DNA of 26,502 bases from Thiobacillus denitrificans (GCA_002343685.1 DDRS01000005.1:1-26502); one strand, 5' to 3'; shown: positions 14,093 to 25,898, counted from the first letter of the stretch. The notes: a model not told the origin generated them from the sequence alone. Translations and numbers: made by a program.

Positions 14093-15121
14093 ATGGAGTT
14101 GATTGCAGGCGATATTGGCGGAACCAAAAGCTGGCTGGCCTGGACGACCGGCGAGGCGGACGGTGCGATGCGCCTGCGCTTCGAACGGGTGTATGCCAGT
14201 GCCGATTTTGCGTCTGCAGAAGCCTTGTTGCGGCAGTTCATCGCCGATTCACAGGATGCGCCCCGGCCGGACAGGCTGGTCCTGGCGCTGCCGGGGCCGC
14301 TGCATGCGCAGCAGGTGCGTCTGACCAATCTCGACTGGACGGTCGATGCAGGATCGCTGCAGGCTGTGCTGGGCATCGCCGAGGTCCAACTCATCAATGA
14401 TTTTCAAGCCGCCGCCACGGGGGTGGCCGCCCTGTCGACGACCGATTGGGTCGCGCTCAATTCGCAGCCGGCCGAACCAGGCGGCGTGCGCGTCATCACG
14501 GGTGCGGGGACGGGGCTCGGTCTCGCCTTCATGCTGGCGGACGACACCGGACACTACCGGACGTTTGCGACCGAGGGCGGACATATCGACTTTGCGCCGG
14601 CCAGTCCGATCCAGGTGCGGCTGCTGGAACGTTTGCGTGGAGAATACGGTCATGTGTCCTGGGAACGCGTGGCCTCGGGTTCGGCCATGAACGATCTATA
14701 CCGCTTTTGCTGCAGCGAGCATGAACGGCCGTTGCCCGATGGCGTGGTGGACGGTGCCGAACTTGCCGTGCGCGCCGAATCGGGCGATGCCGCCGCCGAG
14801 GCCGCACTGGATCTTTTTGTCGACTTGTACGGTGCGTGGGTGGGCAACGTGGCATTGCTGTATCGGCCGCATGGCGGCCTGTATATTGCGGGCGGGGTGA
14901 GTGCGCATTTGCGCATGCGGATGCAGTCCGCCCGCTTCATGGAAGCCGCCGTTGCCAAGGGCCGCATGCGCAGCGTAGTCGAGCGCACGCCGATTTTCCT
15001 GGTTACCAGTAGCAGGCTGGGCGTGGCGGGGGCGCTTGCAGTGGGGCAGACCATGTCCCGTGGACAGCATCCCCGTCCCGTCCTTCAATCAATAACGAGA
15101 CAGACGAGGAGCAGTTCATGA
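14093..15121 (+). CDS. glk: Glucokinase
   Basis: Phosphorylates free glucose with ATP in the cytoplasm; here it probably recycles glucose released by the glucanotransferase and amylase-type enzymes of the same operon. It has 342 residues, slightly longer than E. coli Glk (321), the extra being a C-terminal tail rich in Arg and Ser. Seen: the N-terminal phosphate loop GDIGGTKSWLAW with DIGGT at 7-11, INDFQAAATG with catalytic Asp103 (E. coli Asp100), the adenosine motif TGAGTGLGLAF, EGGHIDFAP, and SGSAMNDLYRF. This places it in the non-ROK glucokinase family. It starts 7 bp after pgi and its stop overlaps the glgC start (ATGA at 15118-15121), so translational coupling is likely. Confidence 0.95.
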   Translation: MELIAGDIGGTKSWLAWTTGEADGAMRLRFERVYASADFASAEALLRQFIADSQDAPRPDRLVLALPGPLHAQQVRLTNLDWTVDAGSLQAVLGIAEVQLINDFQAAATGVAALSTTDWVALNSQPAEPGGVRVITGAGTGLGLAFMLADDTGHYRTFATEGGHIDFAPASPIQVRLLERLRGEYGHVSWERVASGSAMNDLYRFCCSEHERPLPDGVVDGAELAVRAESGDAAAEAALDLFVDLYGAWVGNVALLYRPHGGLYIAGGVSAHLRMRMQSARFMEAAVAKGRMRSVVERTPIFLVTSSRLGVAGALAVGQTMSRGQHPRPVLQSITRQTRSSS

Positions 15122-16437
15122 CTCTTTCCAAGGCCGAACAGGAACGCCTTTACCGCTATTACACCGAACCGAAAATGGTGACCGATCTCACCCGCAAGAC
15201 GCTGGCGCTTGTGCTGGCGGGGGGGGAAGGTTCGCGGCTGAAGGACCTGACCGCCTGGCGCGCCAAGCCGGCCGTCCCGATCGGCGGCAAGTACCGCATC
15301 ATCGACTTCCCGCTCTCCAACTGCGTCAACTCCGGGATTCTCCGCATCGGCGTGCTCACACAATACAAGTCGCACTCGCTGATCCGGCATCTGCAGCGCG
15401 CGTGGGGATTCATGCGTGCCGAGATCGGGGAGTTCGTCGAGATCCTGCCCGCGCAGCAACGCACCCACAAGAAGGAGTGGTACCAGGGAACGGCCGACGC
15501 GCTGTTCCAGAACATCGACATCATGCAGCGCCATCACCCGGAATACGTGCTGGTGCTCGGTGGCGATCATGTCTACACCATGGATTATTCGGAGATGCTG
15601 CTGTATCACGTGCAGACCGGCGCGGATTTCACCGTTGGCAGCATCGAGGTGCCGGCTGCCGAAGCAAGCGGATTTGGCGTGATGTCGGTCGACGAAGAGA
15701 TGCGCATCACCCGTTTCACCGAAAAACCCAAGGACCCCGATTGCATTCCCGGCAAACCCGGGACGGCCTTGGTGTCGATGGGCATCTATATCTTTTCCAA
15801 GGACTTTCTCTACAAGACGCTGATCGAGGATGCGGGCAAAACCAGCTCCAGCCACGATTTCGGCAAGGACATCATTCCAGCCAACATTGGCGAAGCCCGT
15901 GCCATGGCCTTTCCTTTCCGCGATAGGAATGGCGAGCCTGCCTACTGGCGCGATGTGGGAACGCTGTTTTCCTACTGGCAGACCAACATGGAATTGTGCT
16001 CGATCGAGCCGGAGCTCAATCTGTACAACCGCGACTGGCCGATCTGGACCTACCAGCCGCAGTACCCGCCCGCGAAATTCATTTTCGACGATGAAGGACG
16101 GCGCGGCGAAGCGATTGATTCGCTGATCGCCGGCGGCTGCATCCTGTCGGGCGCGCGAGTCAAGCGCTCGGTGCTGTTCTTCGCGACCACGGTGGAGAAT
16201 CGCAGCCTCATCAAGGACAGCGTGATCCTGCCCAAGGTCTCGATCGGCAGCAATTGCCGCATCACCCGCGCCATCATCGACAAGGGGACGGTCATCCCTG
16301 ACGGCATGGTCATCGGCGAGGACCTGGTGGAAGACGCCAAGCGTTTCCACGTCACGCCCGAGGGCATCGTGCTGGTGACGCCCGCGATGCTCGGCCAGAA
16401 CCTTTACGCGAGACTGCAGAATGACTACGACGGCTAA
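15118..16437 (+). CDS. glgC: Glucose-1-phosphate adenylyltransferase (ADP-glucose pyrophosphorylase)
   Basis: Makes ADP-glucose and pyrophosphate from glucose 1-phosphate and ATP, the committed step of bacterial glycogen synthesis. It has 439 residues (E. coli 431). Seen: the nucleotide loop LAGGEGSRLKDLT at 33-45 with Lys50-Pro51, FPLSNCVNSGI, WYQGTADALFQN, VLVLGGDHVYTMDY, FTEKP, and a C-terminal left-handed beta-helix with repeats such as SVILPKVSIGSNCRI. An N-terminal basic stretch with RKT before the loop is in the place of the allosteric activator site in E. coli. A strong ribosome binding site GAGGAG lies about 9 bases upstream of ATG 15118. The last 17 bases overlap the next gene. No phosphoglucomutase is present in the window, so glucose 1-phosphate must come from GlgP or an enzyme encoded elsewhere. 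Confidence 0.97.
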   Translation: MTLSKAEQERLYRYYTEPKMVTDLTRKTLALVLAGGEGSRLKDLTAWRAKPAVPIGGKYRIIDFPLSNCVNSGILRIGVLTQYKSHSLIRHLQRAWGFMRAEIGEFVEILPAQQRTHKKEWYQGTADALFQNIDIMQRHHPEYVLVLGGDHVYTMDYSEMLLYHVQTGADFTVGSIEVPAAEASGFGVMSVDEEMRITRFTEKPKDPDCIPGKPGTALVSMGIYIFSKDFLYKTLIEDAGKTSSSHDFGKDIIPANIGEARAMAFPFRDRNGEPAYWRDVGTLFSYWQTNMELCSIEPELNLYNRDWPIWTYQPQYPPAKFIFDDEGRRGEAIDSLIAGGCILSGARVKRSVLFFATTVENRSLIKDSVILPKVSIGSNCRITRAIIDKGTVIPDGMVIGEDLVEDAKRFHVTPEGIVLVTPAMLGQNLYARLQNDYDG

Positions 16438-18154
16438 ATCGCTCAATGTGGTGCTGTGCTGGCACATGCACCAGCCGTATTACCGGGAGGGCCTCAAGGG
16501 CGCCTACCATCTGCCCTGGGTGTACCTGCACGGCATCAAGGATTACAGCGACATGGCCGCGCATCTGGAGCGCTACCCGGCGATGCGCACGGTGGTCAAC
16601 TTTGCGCCGGTGCTGCTGGAGCAGCTGGACGATTATGCCCAGCAGCTCGACGTGTTGCTGAAACACGGCAAACCCACCCAGGACCACATGCTGAACCTGC
16701 TGTCCGGGGTCGAACGCATCCCGTCCGATGCCACCAGCCGCTTGCGCATCGTGCGGGATTGCCAGCGCTGCAACGCGACGCGCATGATCCACCCGTATCC
16801 CGCCTTCCATCGTTTGTTGAGCATGATCGGCGTGGCTGACGAGACGAGCGGCGACAGTGCCGGACTTCCCTGGCTGATGGGCTATTTGTCCGAGCAGTAT
16901 TTCCTCGATCTGCTGACGTGGTACCACCTCGTCTGGCTGGGGCATTCGCTCAGACAGCTGCCGCTGGTACGGCGCTTGATGGCGCAGGAAAAGAATTATT
17001 CGGCAGCGGATCGCCACGAGCTGCTGCACCTGATGCAGCACTGCATCGCCGGATTGATTCCGCGCTATCGCGCGCTTGCCCAACGCGGCCAGATCGAGTT
17101 GTCGATGACGCCTTACGGCCACCCCATCGTGCCCCTGCTGAACGATTTCTCCAACCTGCGCGATGCGATGCCCGACGCCCCCGTTCCCGATGCGCCCGGT
17201 TATCCGGGCGGGGCGGAGCGTTCGCGCTGGCATTTGCAGCATGGTGTCGAGGTGTTCGAGCGTTATTTCGGCATGAAGCCAGCCGGCGTGTGGCTGTCGG
17301 AAGGTGGCGTCAGCGAGGATGCGCTGGCCCAGCTCGACAAGATGAATTTTTCCTGGACGGCGTCGGGCGAGGGCGTATGGCGCAACAGCTGCGACAAGTC
17401 GGGATGCCCGCCAGAGCAGACGCAAACCAAGCGTGCGCTGTTCTCGCCCGCCCAGGTCGATGGCTTCAAGACGCGGGTCTTCTTTCGCGACGATGGCCTG
17501 TCGGATCTGATCGGCTTCAAGTACAGCGACTGGCACGCCGACGACGCGGTGGGCGACTTCGTCCAGCACCTGGAGAATATCGCCACCTTTTTCGGCAAGG
17601 ATGCGAACCGGCATGTCGTCTCGGTCATTCTCGACGGCGAGAATGCCTGGGAGTATTACCCCGACAATGGTCACCATTTCCTGAATTCCCTTTATGCGGC
17701 GCTGTCGAACCATCCCACGCTCAAGGTCGGAACCTTTGCCGAACAGGTCGCGCATATCCCGTCGAAGCCGATGAAGCGGCTGGCGGCCGGCAGCTGGGTA
17801 TACGGCAGCTTTTCGACCTGGATCGGCTCGGACGACAAGAACCGCGGCTGGGATTATCTGGTTGCCGCCAAGCAGGCCTACGACAGCGTGGTGGCGACCG
17901 GGAAGCTGAATGCCGATCAATTGGCGCTGGCTACCCGCCAGCTCGCCGTCTGCGAGGGCTCGGACTGGTTCTGGTGGTTCGGCGATTACAACCCGGCAAG
18001 CAGCGTCAGCGATTTCGAGCAGCTGTATCGAACCCAGTTGCGCGAACTGTATCGCCTGCTGGGCGTCGCGCCGCCGGCCCTGTTGGATGTGCCGCTGTCG
18101 AGCGGCGGCGGCTGGGCGGAAAACGCCGGCACCATGCGTAGGAATGCCGGATGA
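16421..18154 (+). CDS. GH57 family alpha-glucan hydrolase/transferase (amylopullulanase-like)
   Basis: Cytoplasmic retaining alpha-glucan enzyme; 577 residues, no signal peptide. GH57 landmarks are visible: region 1 CWHMHQPYY at 13-21, WLSEGGVSE with nucleophile Glu294, FRDDGLSDLIGFKYSDW with catalytic Asp370, and the last region VILDGENAWEYY. Family members include alpha-amylases, amylopullulanases, 4-alpha-glucanotransferases and branching enzymes. The Glu294 motif and short length resemble the amylase/amylopullulanase-type group, but the specificity is not certain. It lies between glgC and malQ and overlaps both (17 bp with glgC, ATGA with malQ). No glgX debranching gene is present, so a debranching or chain-trimming role is a reasonable inference. 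Confidence 0.88.
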   Translation: MTTTAKSLNVVLCWHMHQPYYREGLKGAYHLPWVYLHGIKDYSDMAAHLERYPAMRTVVNFAPVLLEQLDDYAQQLDVLLKHGKPTQDHMLNLLSGVERIPSDATSRLRIVRDCQRCNATRMIHPYPAFHRLLSMIGVADETSGDSAGLPWLMGYLSEQYFLDLLTWYHLVWLGHSLRQLPLVRRLMAQEKNYSAADRHELLHLMQHCIAGLIPRYRALAQRGQIELSMTPYGHPIVPLLNDFSNLRDAMPDAPVPDAPGYPGGAERSRWHLQHGVEVFERYFGMKPAGVWLSEGGVSEDALAQLDKMNFSWTASGEGVWRNSCDKSGCPPEQTQTKRALFSPAQVDGFKTRVFFRDDGLSDLIGFKYSDWHADDAVGDFVQHLENIATFFGKDANRHVVSVILDGENAWEYYPDNGHHFLNSLYAALSNHPTLKVGTFAEQVAHIPSKPMKRLAAGSWVYGSFSTWIGSDDKNRGWDYLVAAKQAYDSVVATGKLNADQLALATRQLAVCEGSDWFWWFGDYNPASSVSDFEQLYRTQLRELYRLLGVAPPALLDVPLSSGGGWAENAGTMRRNAG

Positions 18155-19499
18155 ATTTCAACACGCGCCGCGCCGGCATTCTGTTGCACCCGACGTCGTT
18201 GCCATCCTGCGCGCTGGAAGACGTCGAGCGCTGGCTGGATTTCCTGCAGGCGGCCGGCATCACCGTATGGCAGATGCTGCCGCTCGGCATTCCGCTGTCC
18301 GGACTGTCCCCCTACCAGTGCGCCTCGGCGTTTGCGGTCAACCCTGCGCTGTTTCCCGGAGCGCGCGCCGACATGCGCGGTTTCTCCAGTTGGCGCAAGA
18401 AACAGCACCACTGGCTGGACGATTACGCGCGCTTCATGGTGATCAAGCAGGAGCAGGGCGGCGCTCCCTGGACCGATTGGCCGCGTGAACTGCGCGACCG
18501 CGATGCGCGAACGCTGTCCGCGTTCGATGACAGCCATGCCGATGCGCTGAAAGCCATCATGGCCGAGCAGTATCGGTCCGCCGTGCGGGGGCAGACCATC
18601 CGTGCGGCGGCAGCGGAACGCGGCATCCGGATGTTCGGTGACATGCCGATCTTCGTTGCGCACGACAGTGCCGACGTATGGGCCCAGCGGCACCTGTTCC
18701 TGCTGGATGAAACGGGACATCCCACCGTGGTGACCGGGGTGCCACCGGATTATTTTTCCGAAACCGGGCAGCGCTGGGGCAACCCGCACTACAACTGGAG
18801 CGTGATGGAGGCCGACGGCTTCGCCTGGTGGCGGGCCCGGCTGCGTGCCCATTTCGAGTGGTTCGATCTGGTGCGTATCGATCATTTCCGCGGGCTGTCC
18901 GCAGCCTGGACGATTCCGGCCAGCGAGCCGACCGCCATCCATGGCGAGTGGCGTGCGACCCCGGGCGCGGCGCTGCTGCAGGCGATCAGCGCCGAAATGC
19001 GGGACTTGCCGCTGGTGGCCGAGGATCTCGGCATCATCACGCCGGATGTGACCGCGTTGAGGCACCAGTTCGGACTGCCCGGCATGTCCGTGCTGCAGTT
19101 CGCATTCGATGCCCATGCCGACAACCCGCACAAACCCGAGAATGTGCATCCCGATACGGTGTATTACACCGGCACGCATGACAACGACACCACGCTGGGC
19201 TGGTGGCGCACGCTGCCCGATCATGTCCGGCCCGAAGTCATGCAGCGGCTGGGCATCTCGGATCCTGACGCGGTTCTGGACGCGATGATTGCCACGGTGC
19301 TGGAAAGTCGTGCCGCCCTGGCGATGTTGCCGCTCCAGGATGTGATGCGCCTCGGCAGCGAGGCGCGCATGAATACGCCTGGTACGGACAGCGGCAACTG
19401 GGCCTGGCGGTTTGAATGGGATGCGCTGGCGCCCGACCTGGCGCCCCGTTTACGACAACAATTACAGAAAGCCAATCGATGCGAGACTCCGCCCACGCC

Positions 19500-19503
<4 letters not shown>
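18151..19503 (+). CDS. malQ: 4-alpha-glucanotransferase (amylomaltase), compact form
   Basis: GH77 enzyme that moves maltosyl and longer chains between maltodextrins and releases glucose, which Glk can then use; cytoplasmic. It has only 450 residues, against about 500 for Thermus-type and 694 for E. coli MalQ. The catalytic triad is complete: Asp244 in VRIDHFRG, Glu291 in VAEDLGI and Asp344 in THDNDTT; LLHPTSLPS at 11-19 and SPYQCASAFAVNP at 51-63 are also present. Compared with the Thermus triad (293, 340, 395), the N-terminal part is about 49 residues shorter. The loss is mainly after NPALF, where the usual VDY...K insert is absent, so WLDDYARF follows closely. Start and stop are both ATGA junctions with the neighbours, given that glgB starts at 19500. 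Confidence 0.93.
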
Positions 19504-21716
<2,213 letters not shown>

Positions 21717-21751
21717 TTCGATCCAATAAAAATTAGGGACAAAAACCAATA

Positions 21752-23224
21752 ATGAAACGCGGAGCAATGAAAATCCTGTTTGTCGCCAGCGAGGCCTACC
21801 CGCTGGTGAAAACCGGCGGGCTGGGCGATGTGGTCTACAGCCTGCCGCATGCCTTGCAGGCGCGCGGCGCCGATATCCGTCTGGTGCTGCCGGGCTACCG
21901 GGCGCTGTTGCGCCAGCTCGACCAGGTGCGCATCCTCGGCTGGCTCGACGTGCGCGGTGCCGAAGGCATCGTCAGTGCGCGCATCCTGGAAACGCGCCAT
22001 CCCGATTTTGCCTTTCCGCTCTGGGTGATCGACTGTCCGCCTTTGTTCGACCGCCCGGGCAATCCCTATGTCAACGCCAACGGCCAGGACTGGCCGGACA
22101 ACGCCGAGCGCTTCGCGGTGTTCGCGCGGGTGGCCGCACTGCTGGCGCAGGATGCGCTCGATATCGGGTGGCAGCCCGCGGTGGTGCATACGCACGACTG
22201 GCAGACCGGGCTGGTGGCGGCGTTTCTGGCTGACCAGCCGGGACGTCCGAAAACGGTGTTCACCATCCACAATCTGGCCTACGGCGGCTATTTTTCACAT
22301 ACCGATTTTGTCCGCCTGCAGCTCCCCGGCCCATGGTGGTCGTCCGAGGGCGTGGAATTCCACGGCGGCCTGTCCATGCTGAAGGCGGGCATCGTCTACG
22401 CCGATGCCGTCACCACCGTGAGTCCTACCTATGCTGCCGAAATCTGCACGCCGGCATTCGGTTACGGACTCGACGGACTGCTGCTTTCCCGGCAATACAA
22501 GCTGCATGGGATTCTCAACGGAATCGATACCCGGATATGGAACCCGTCCACCGATCCGCACCTGCCCGCGCATTATTCGATGAGCCGCATTCTGCCCGGC
22601 AAGCGGCGCAACAAGCAGGCGCTGATCGAGCGCTTCCTGCCGCGCGCCGACGACGACGCGATGCAGGCGCCGCTGCTAGGACTGGTGGGGCGGCTGGTCG
22701 AGCAGAAGGGGATCGACTGGGTGCTGGCGGCGATCCCGGTGCTGCTGGCCGAGACCGATGCGCGCTTCGTGCTGCTCGGCAGCGGCCAGGCTGCATACGA
22801 GCATAAGCTCACGCGCCTGGCCAAGCAGCATCCCGAGCGTGTATTCGTCGAGATCGGCTACGACGAGGCGCTGGCACATCACATCGAAGCGGGCGCCGAC
22901 CTGTTCATGATGCCGTCCCGCTTCGAGCCGTGCGGGCTCAACCAGATGTACAGCCTGCGATATGGCACGCCGCCCATCGTCTTCAAGACCGGCGGCCTGG
23001 CCGACACGGTGGTCGACGCCGACGCGGAGAATCTGGCTGCCGGCAGCGCAACCGGCTTCGTGTTCGACACGCCGGAACTGGCGGCTTTCCTGCAGGCCAT
23101 CCGGCGCGCACTCGACCTGTACCGCCAGCCCACGCAATGGCGGCGCCTGCAGCAGAATGGCATGCGCCAGTCGTTCGACTGGGCGGATAGCGCCGGCCAT
23201 TACCTCGCACTCTATTCCACTTGA
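21752..23224 (+). CDS. glgA: Glycogen synthase (ADP-glucose type)
   Basis: GT5 enzyme that adds glucose from ADP-glucose to growing glycogen chains. It has 490 residues from ATG 21752 (E. coli 477). Seen: the ADP-glucose loop VKTGGLGDV with Lys20, HTHDWQTGLV, the linker GILNGIDTRIWNP, GLVGRLVEQKGIDW in the C-terminal Rossmann domain, and SRFEPCGLNQMYSLRYG with Glu392. A start at ATG 21767 (MKILFVASEAYP) fits the family length better, but its GGAG is only 2 bases away; AGGGA at 21735-21739 is 12 bases before 21752. The true start is therefore open between the two. The 35-bp gap after glgB is the largest inside the operon and is notably A/T-rich, so a minor internal promoter is possible but no clear -35/-10 pair is seen. 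The next gene starts 17 bp after the stop. Confidence 0.96.
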   Translation: MKRGAMKILFVASEAYPLVKTGGLGDVVYSLPHALQARGADIRLVLPGYRALLRQLDQVRILGWLDVRGAEGIVSARILETRHPDFAFPLWVIDCPPLFDRPGNPYVNANGQDWPDNAERFAVFARVAALLAQDALDIGWQPAVVHTHDWQTGLVAAFLADQPGRPKTVFTIHNLAYGGYFSHTDFVRLQLPGPWWSSEGVEFHGGLSMLKAGIVYADAVTTVSPTYAAEICTPAFGYGLDGLLLSRQYKLHGILNGIDTRIWNPSTDPHLPAHYSMSRILPGKRRNKQALIERFLPRADDDAMQAPLLGLVGRLVEQKGIDWVLAAIPVLLAETDARFVLLGSGQAAYEHKLTRLAKQHPERVFVEIGYDEALAHHIEAGADLFMMPSRFEPCGLNQMYSLRYGTPPIVFKTGGLADTVVDADAENLAAGSATGFVFDTPELAAFLQAIRRALDLYRQPTQWRRLQQNGMRQSFDWADSAGHYLALYST

Positions 23225-23241
23225 ACTCAGCGGGAACCACC

Positions 23242-25716
23242 ATGCCAGACGAAAAACCTGTCTCCCCCAGCCGCATCGCCCTCAAGCAATTGCCCGACAG
23301 CAGCGAGGCGCTGACCGAGGATTTCCAGCGTTACCAGTTTTACCATCTGGGGCGGTTCCATGGCTGCCCCACCGTCTATACCTACCATGCGCTGGCCTGG
23401 ACACTGCGCGACCGTCTCATGTCGGACTGGATGAACACCTATGCCGAGCGCGACCAGCCCGGCAAGCGCCGCGCGTATTACCTTTCGCTTGAATTCCTGA
23501 TCGGCCGCGCGTTGTCCAACCACGTGCTCAATCTGGGGCTGGACACGGCCTCGCGCGAAGCGCTGCAAAGCTTCGGCCAGACGCTCGAGGCCGTGGCGGA
23601 GGAGGAGACCGACGCCGGGCTGGGGAATGGCGGCCTGGGCCGGCTGGCGGCCTGTTTCATGGACAGCTGCGCCACGCTGAACCTGCCGGTGATGGGCTAT
23701 GGCATCCATTACGAATACGGCATGTTCCGCCAGGATATCGAAAACGGCTATCAGGTCGAGGAACCCGACCACTGGCTGCGCGACGGCAATCCGTGGGAGG
23801 TCGAACGCTCCGAATTCACCTGCCGCGTGCCGTTCGGCGGACACACCGAGCATTTCCACGACAAGGCAGGAATTCCCCGCACGCGCTGGGCGGACACCAG
23901 CGACGTGCTGGCGATTCCCTACGACATGCCGATCTCAGGCTACCGCAATCATGCGGTGAACACGCTGCGTTTGTGGAAATCTGCCGCCACCGACGTGTTC
24001 GACCTCAACGAATTCAACGCCGGAAGCTACTCCGAGGCGGTGCAGGCGAAGAATCACGCCGAGCACATCTCGATGGTGCTGTATCCGAACGACAGCAGCG
24101 AAAACGGCAAGGAACTGCGCCTGCGCCAGCAGTATTTCCTGGCGTCGGCCAGCCTGCAGGATGCGCTGCGCCAGTGGCGTGCGGCCGGCAACAACGATCT
24201 GATGAAATTCGCCGAGCACAATGTCTTCCAGATGAATGACACGCACCCCACCATCGCGGTGGCCGAACTCATGCGTCTGCTGCTCGACGAAGAACGGCTG
24301 CAGTGGGACGAAGCCTGGGCGATTACCTCGCGGTGCATGGCCTATACCAACCACACGTTGCTTCCCGAGGCACTGGAACGCTGGCCGGTGGCATTGTTCG
24401 AGCGCCTGCTGCCGCGCCCGCTGGAAATCATCTACGAAATCAACGCCCGCTTCCTGCGCCAGGTGGCGATCAAATGGCCGGGCGACATCGACCGCCAGCG
24501 CCGCATGTCGATCATCGAGGAAGAACCGGTACGCCAGATACGCATGGCATGGCTGGCCATCGTCGGCAGCTTCTCGATCAACGGCGTGGCGGCGCTGCAT
24601 TCGCGCCTGTTGAAGGAAGGGCTGTTTCGCGATTTCGTCGAGCTCTGGCCTCACAAGTTCAACAACAAGACCAATGGCGTCACACCGCGCCGCTGGGTGG
24701 CGCATGCAAACCCCGGCATGACGGCGCTGATCAGTTCGAAAATCGGCGAAGACTGGATTGCCGACCTGTCGCACCTGGCCAGGCTGAAGCCCCTGGCGGC
24801 GAGCGGAAACGAGGCGTTCCATGCCGAATGGCGTGCCGCGAAACGTGCCAACAAGGTGCGGCTTGCGGCGCTGGTCGAGGCCGAATGCGGCGTGACGTTC
24901 GACCCGTCCGCCCTGTTCGACGTACAGGTCAAGCGCATCCATGAATACAAGCGCCAGCTGCTCAACGTCTTGCATGTGATCCATCTCTACAACCGCATCA
25001 AGCACGGACACCCGGAGGGCTCGGTCAACCGTTGCGTCCTGATCGGCGGCAAGGCCGCACCGGGGTATGTGATGGCCAAGCGCATCATCAAGCTGATCAA
25101 CAGCGTGGCCGACGTGGTCAACAACGATCCCGACATCAATGGCCGGCTCAAGGTGGCCTTCCTGCCCAATTATCGGGTGAGCAGCATGGAAATCATCGCG
25201 CCGGCCACCGACCTCTCGGAACAGATTTCCACCGCGGGCAAGGAAGCCTCCGGCACCGGCAACATGAAATTCATGATGAACGGCGCCGTCACCATCGGCA
25301 CCTACGACGGGGCGAATATCGAGATTCTCGATGCCGTGGGCGAGGACAACTTCTTCCTGTTCGGCCTGCGCGCCGACGAAGTCGAGGCGCTGCGAGGTCA
25401 CTACCAGCCCTTGTCCTACATGGAGCGCGACCCAGCCTTGCGCCAGGTGATCGACTTACTCATCTCCGGCCATTTCAACCCCTGCGAACCGGGCATCTTC
25501 GACATGATCATCGGGGCCATGATGAGCCCGAACGATCCCTGGATGGTGCTGGCGGATTTCCGGACGTATGTCGACGCGCAGGAACGGGTGGACCAGGCCT
25601 GGCAGGACGAGGCGCGCTGGACGCGCATGAGCATCCTCAACACGGCGTCGAGCGGCTTCTTCTCGACCGACCGCACCATGCAGGAGTACAACGCGGATAT
25701 CTGGAAGCTGACGTAG
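23242..25716 (+). CDS. glgP: Glycogen/maltodextrin phosphorylase
   Basis: PLP-dependent GT35 enzyme that releases glucose 1-phosphate from the ends of glycogen chains. It has 824 residues from ATG 23242 (E. coli GlgP 815). Seen: GLGNGGLGRLAACFMDS, YGIHYEYGMF, NDTHPTIAVAELMRLL, NNKTNGVTPRRW, KRIHEYKRQLLN, and the PLP site EASGTGNMKFMMNG with Lys676. A TTG-initiated frame begins 7 codons earlier, overlapping the glgA stop; the ATG is preferred although its ribosome binding site (CGGGA) is modest. It is the last gene of the operon. Having the degradative enzyme in one transcript with GlgC and GlgA implies that the direction of flux is set by allostery and metabolite levels rather than by separate transcription. 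Confidence 0.97.
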   Translation: MPDEKPVSPSRIALKQLPDSSEALTEDFQRYQFYHLGRFHGCPTVYTYHALAWTLRDRLMSDWMNTYAERDQPGKRRAYYLSLEFLIGRALSNHVLNLGLDTASREALQSFGQTLEAVAEEETDAGLGNGGLGRLAACFMDSCATLNLPVMGYGIHYEYGMFRQDIENGYQVEEPDHWLRDGNPWEVERSEFTCRVPFGGHTEHFHDKAGIPRTRWADTSDVLAIPYDMPISGYRNHAVNTLRLWKSAATDVFDLNEFNAGSYSEAVQAKNHAEHISMVLYPNDSSENGKELRLRQQYFLASASLQDALRQWRAAGNNDLMKFAEHNVFQMNDTHPTIAVAELMRLLLDEERLQWDEAWAITSRCMAYTNHTLLPEALERWPVALFERLLPRPLEIIYEINARFLRQVAIKWPGDIDRQRRMSIIEEEPVRQIRMAWLAIVGSFSINGVAALHSRLLKEGLFRDFVELWPHKFNNKTNGVTPRRWVAHANPGMTALISSKIGEDWIADLSHLARLKPLAASGNEAFHAEWRAAKRANKVRLAALVEAECGVTFDPSALFDVQVKRIHEYKRQLLNVLHVIHLYNRIKHGHPEGSVNRCVLIGGKAAPGYVMAKRIIKLINSVADVVNNDPDINGRLKVAFLPNYRVSSMEIIAPATDLSEQISTAGKEASGTGNMKFMMNGAVTIGTYDGANIEILDAVGEDNFFLFGLRADEVEALRGHYQPLSYMERDPALRQVIDLLISGHFNPCEPGIFDMIIGAMMSPNDPWMVLADFRTYVDAQERVDQAWQDEARWTRMSILNTASSGFFSTDRTMQEYNADIWKLT

Positions 25717-25898
25717 GACCGGCAGTCGCGCAATGGGCGGGGCGGTACTGTACGGCCGGGATGGTGGGTGTGTGCTGAGTGACGTCTACCGACCATAAGC
25801 GGAAGTTTGGCTGTTCACAAAATTATGTCCGCTGCAGGCCAGTAAGCGGACTTCAGCGTTTGAGCTCACCCGAGTGCTACAGCGAGCTTCGCCCGCAT
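25717..25898. other. Convergent intergenic region after glgP, with repeated TAAGCGGA
   Basis: This 182-bp gap lies between glgP and the convergent hypothetical gene. TAAGCGGA occurs twice in direct orientation (25796-25803 and 25843-25850), 47 bp apart, and TCCGCT (25828-25833) can pair with either copy. The second pairing makes the hairpin listed separately. No coding frame with family-like content is seen. Confidence 0.4.
25827..25851 (-). terminator. Hairpin, candidate intrinsic terminator between convergent genes
   Basis: GTCCGCT (25827-25833) and AGCGGAC (25845-25851) form a perfect 7-bp stem with an 11-base loop. Read on the minus strand, the stem is followed by ATAATTTTG, a partial T-run, which fits termination of the leftward gene whose stop lies 48 bp upstream. 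On the plus strand only mixed sequence follows, so termination of the glycogen operon here would be less efficient. Confidence 0.4.
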
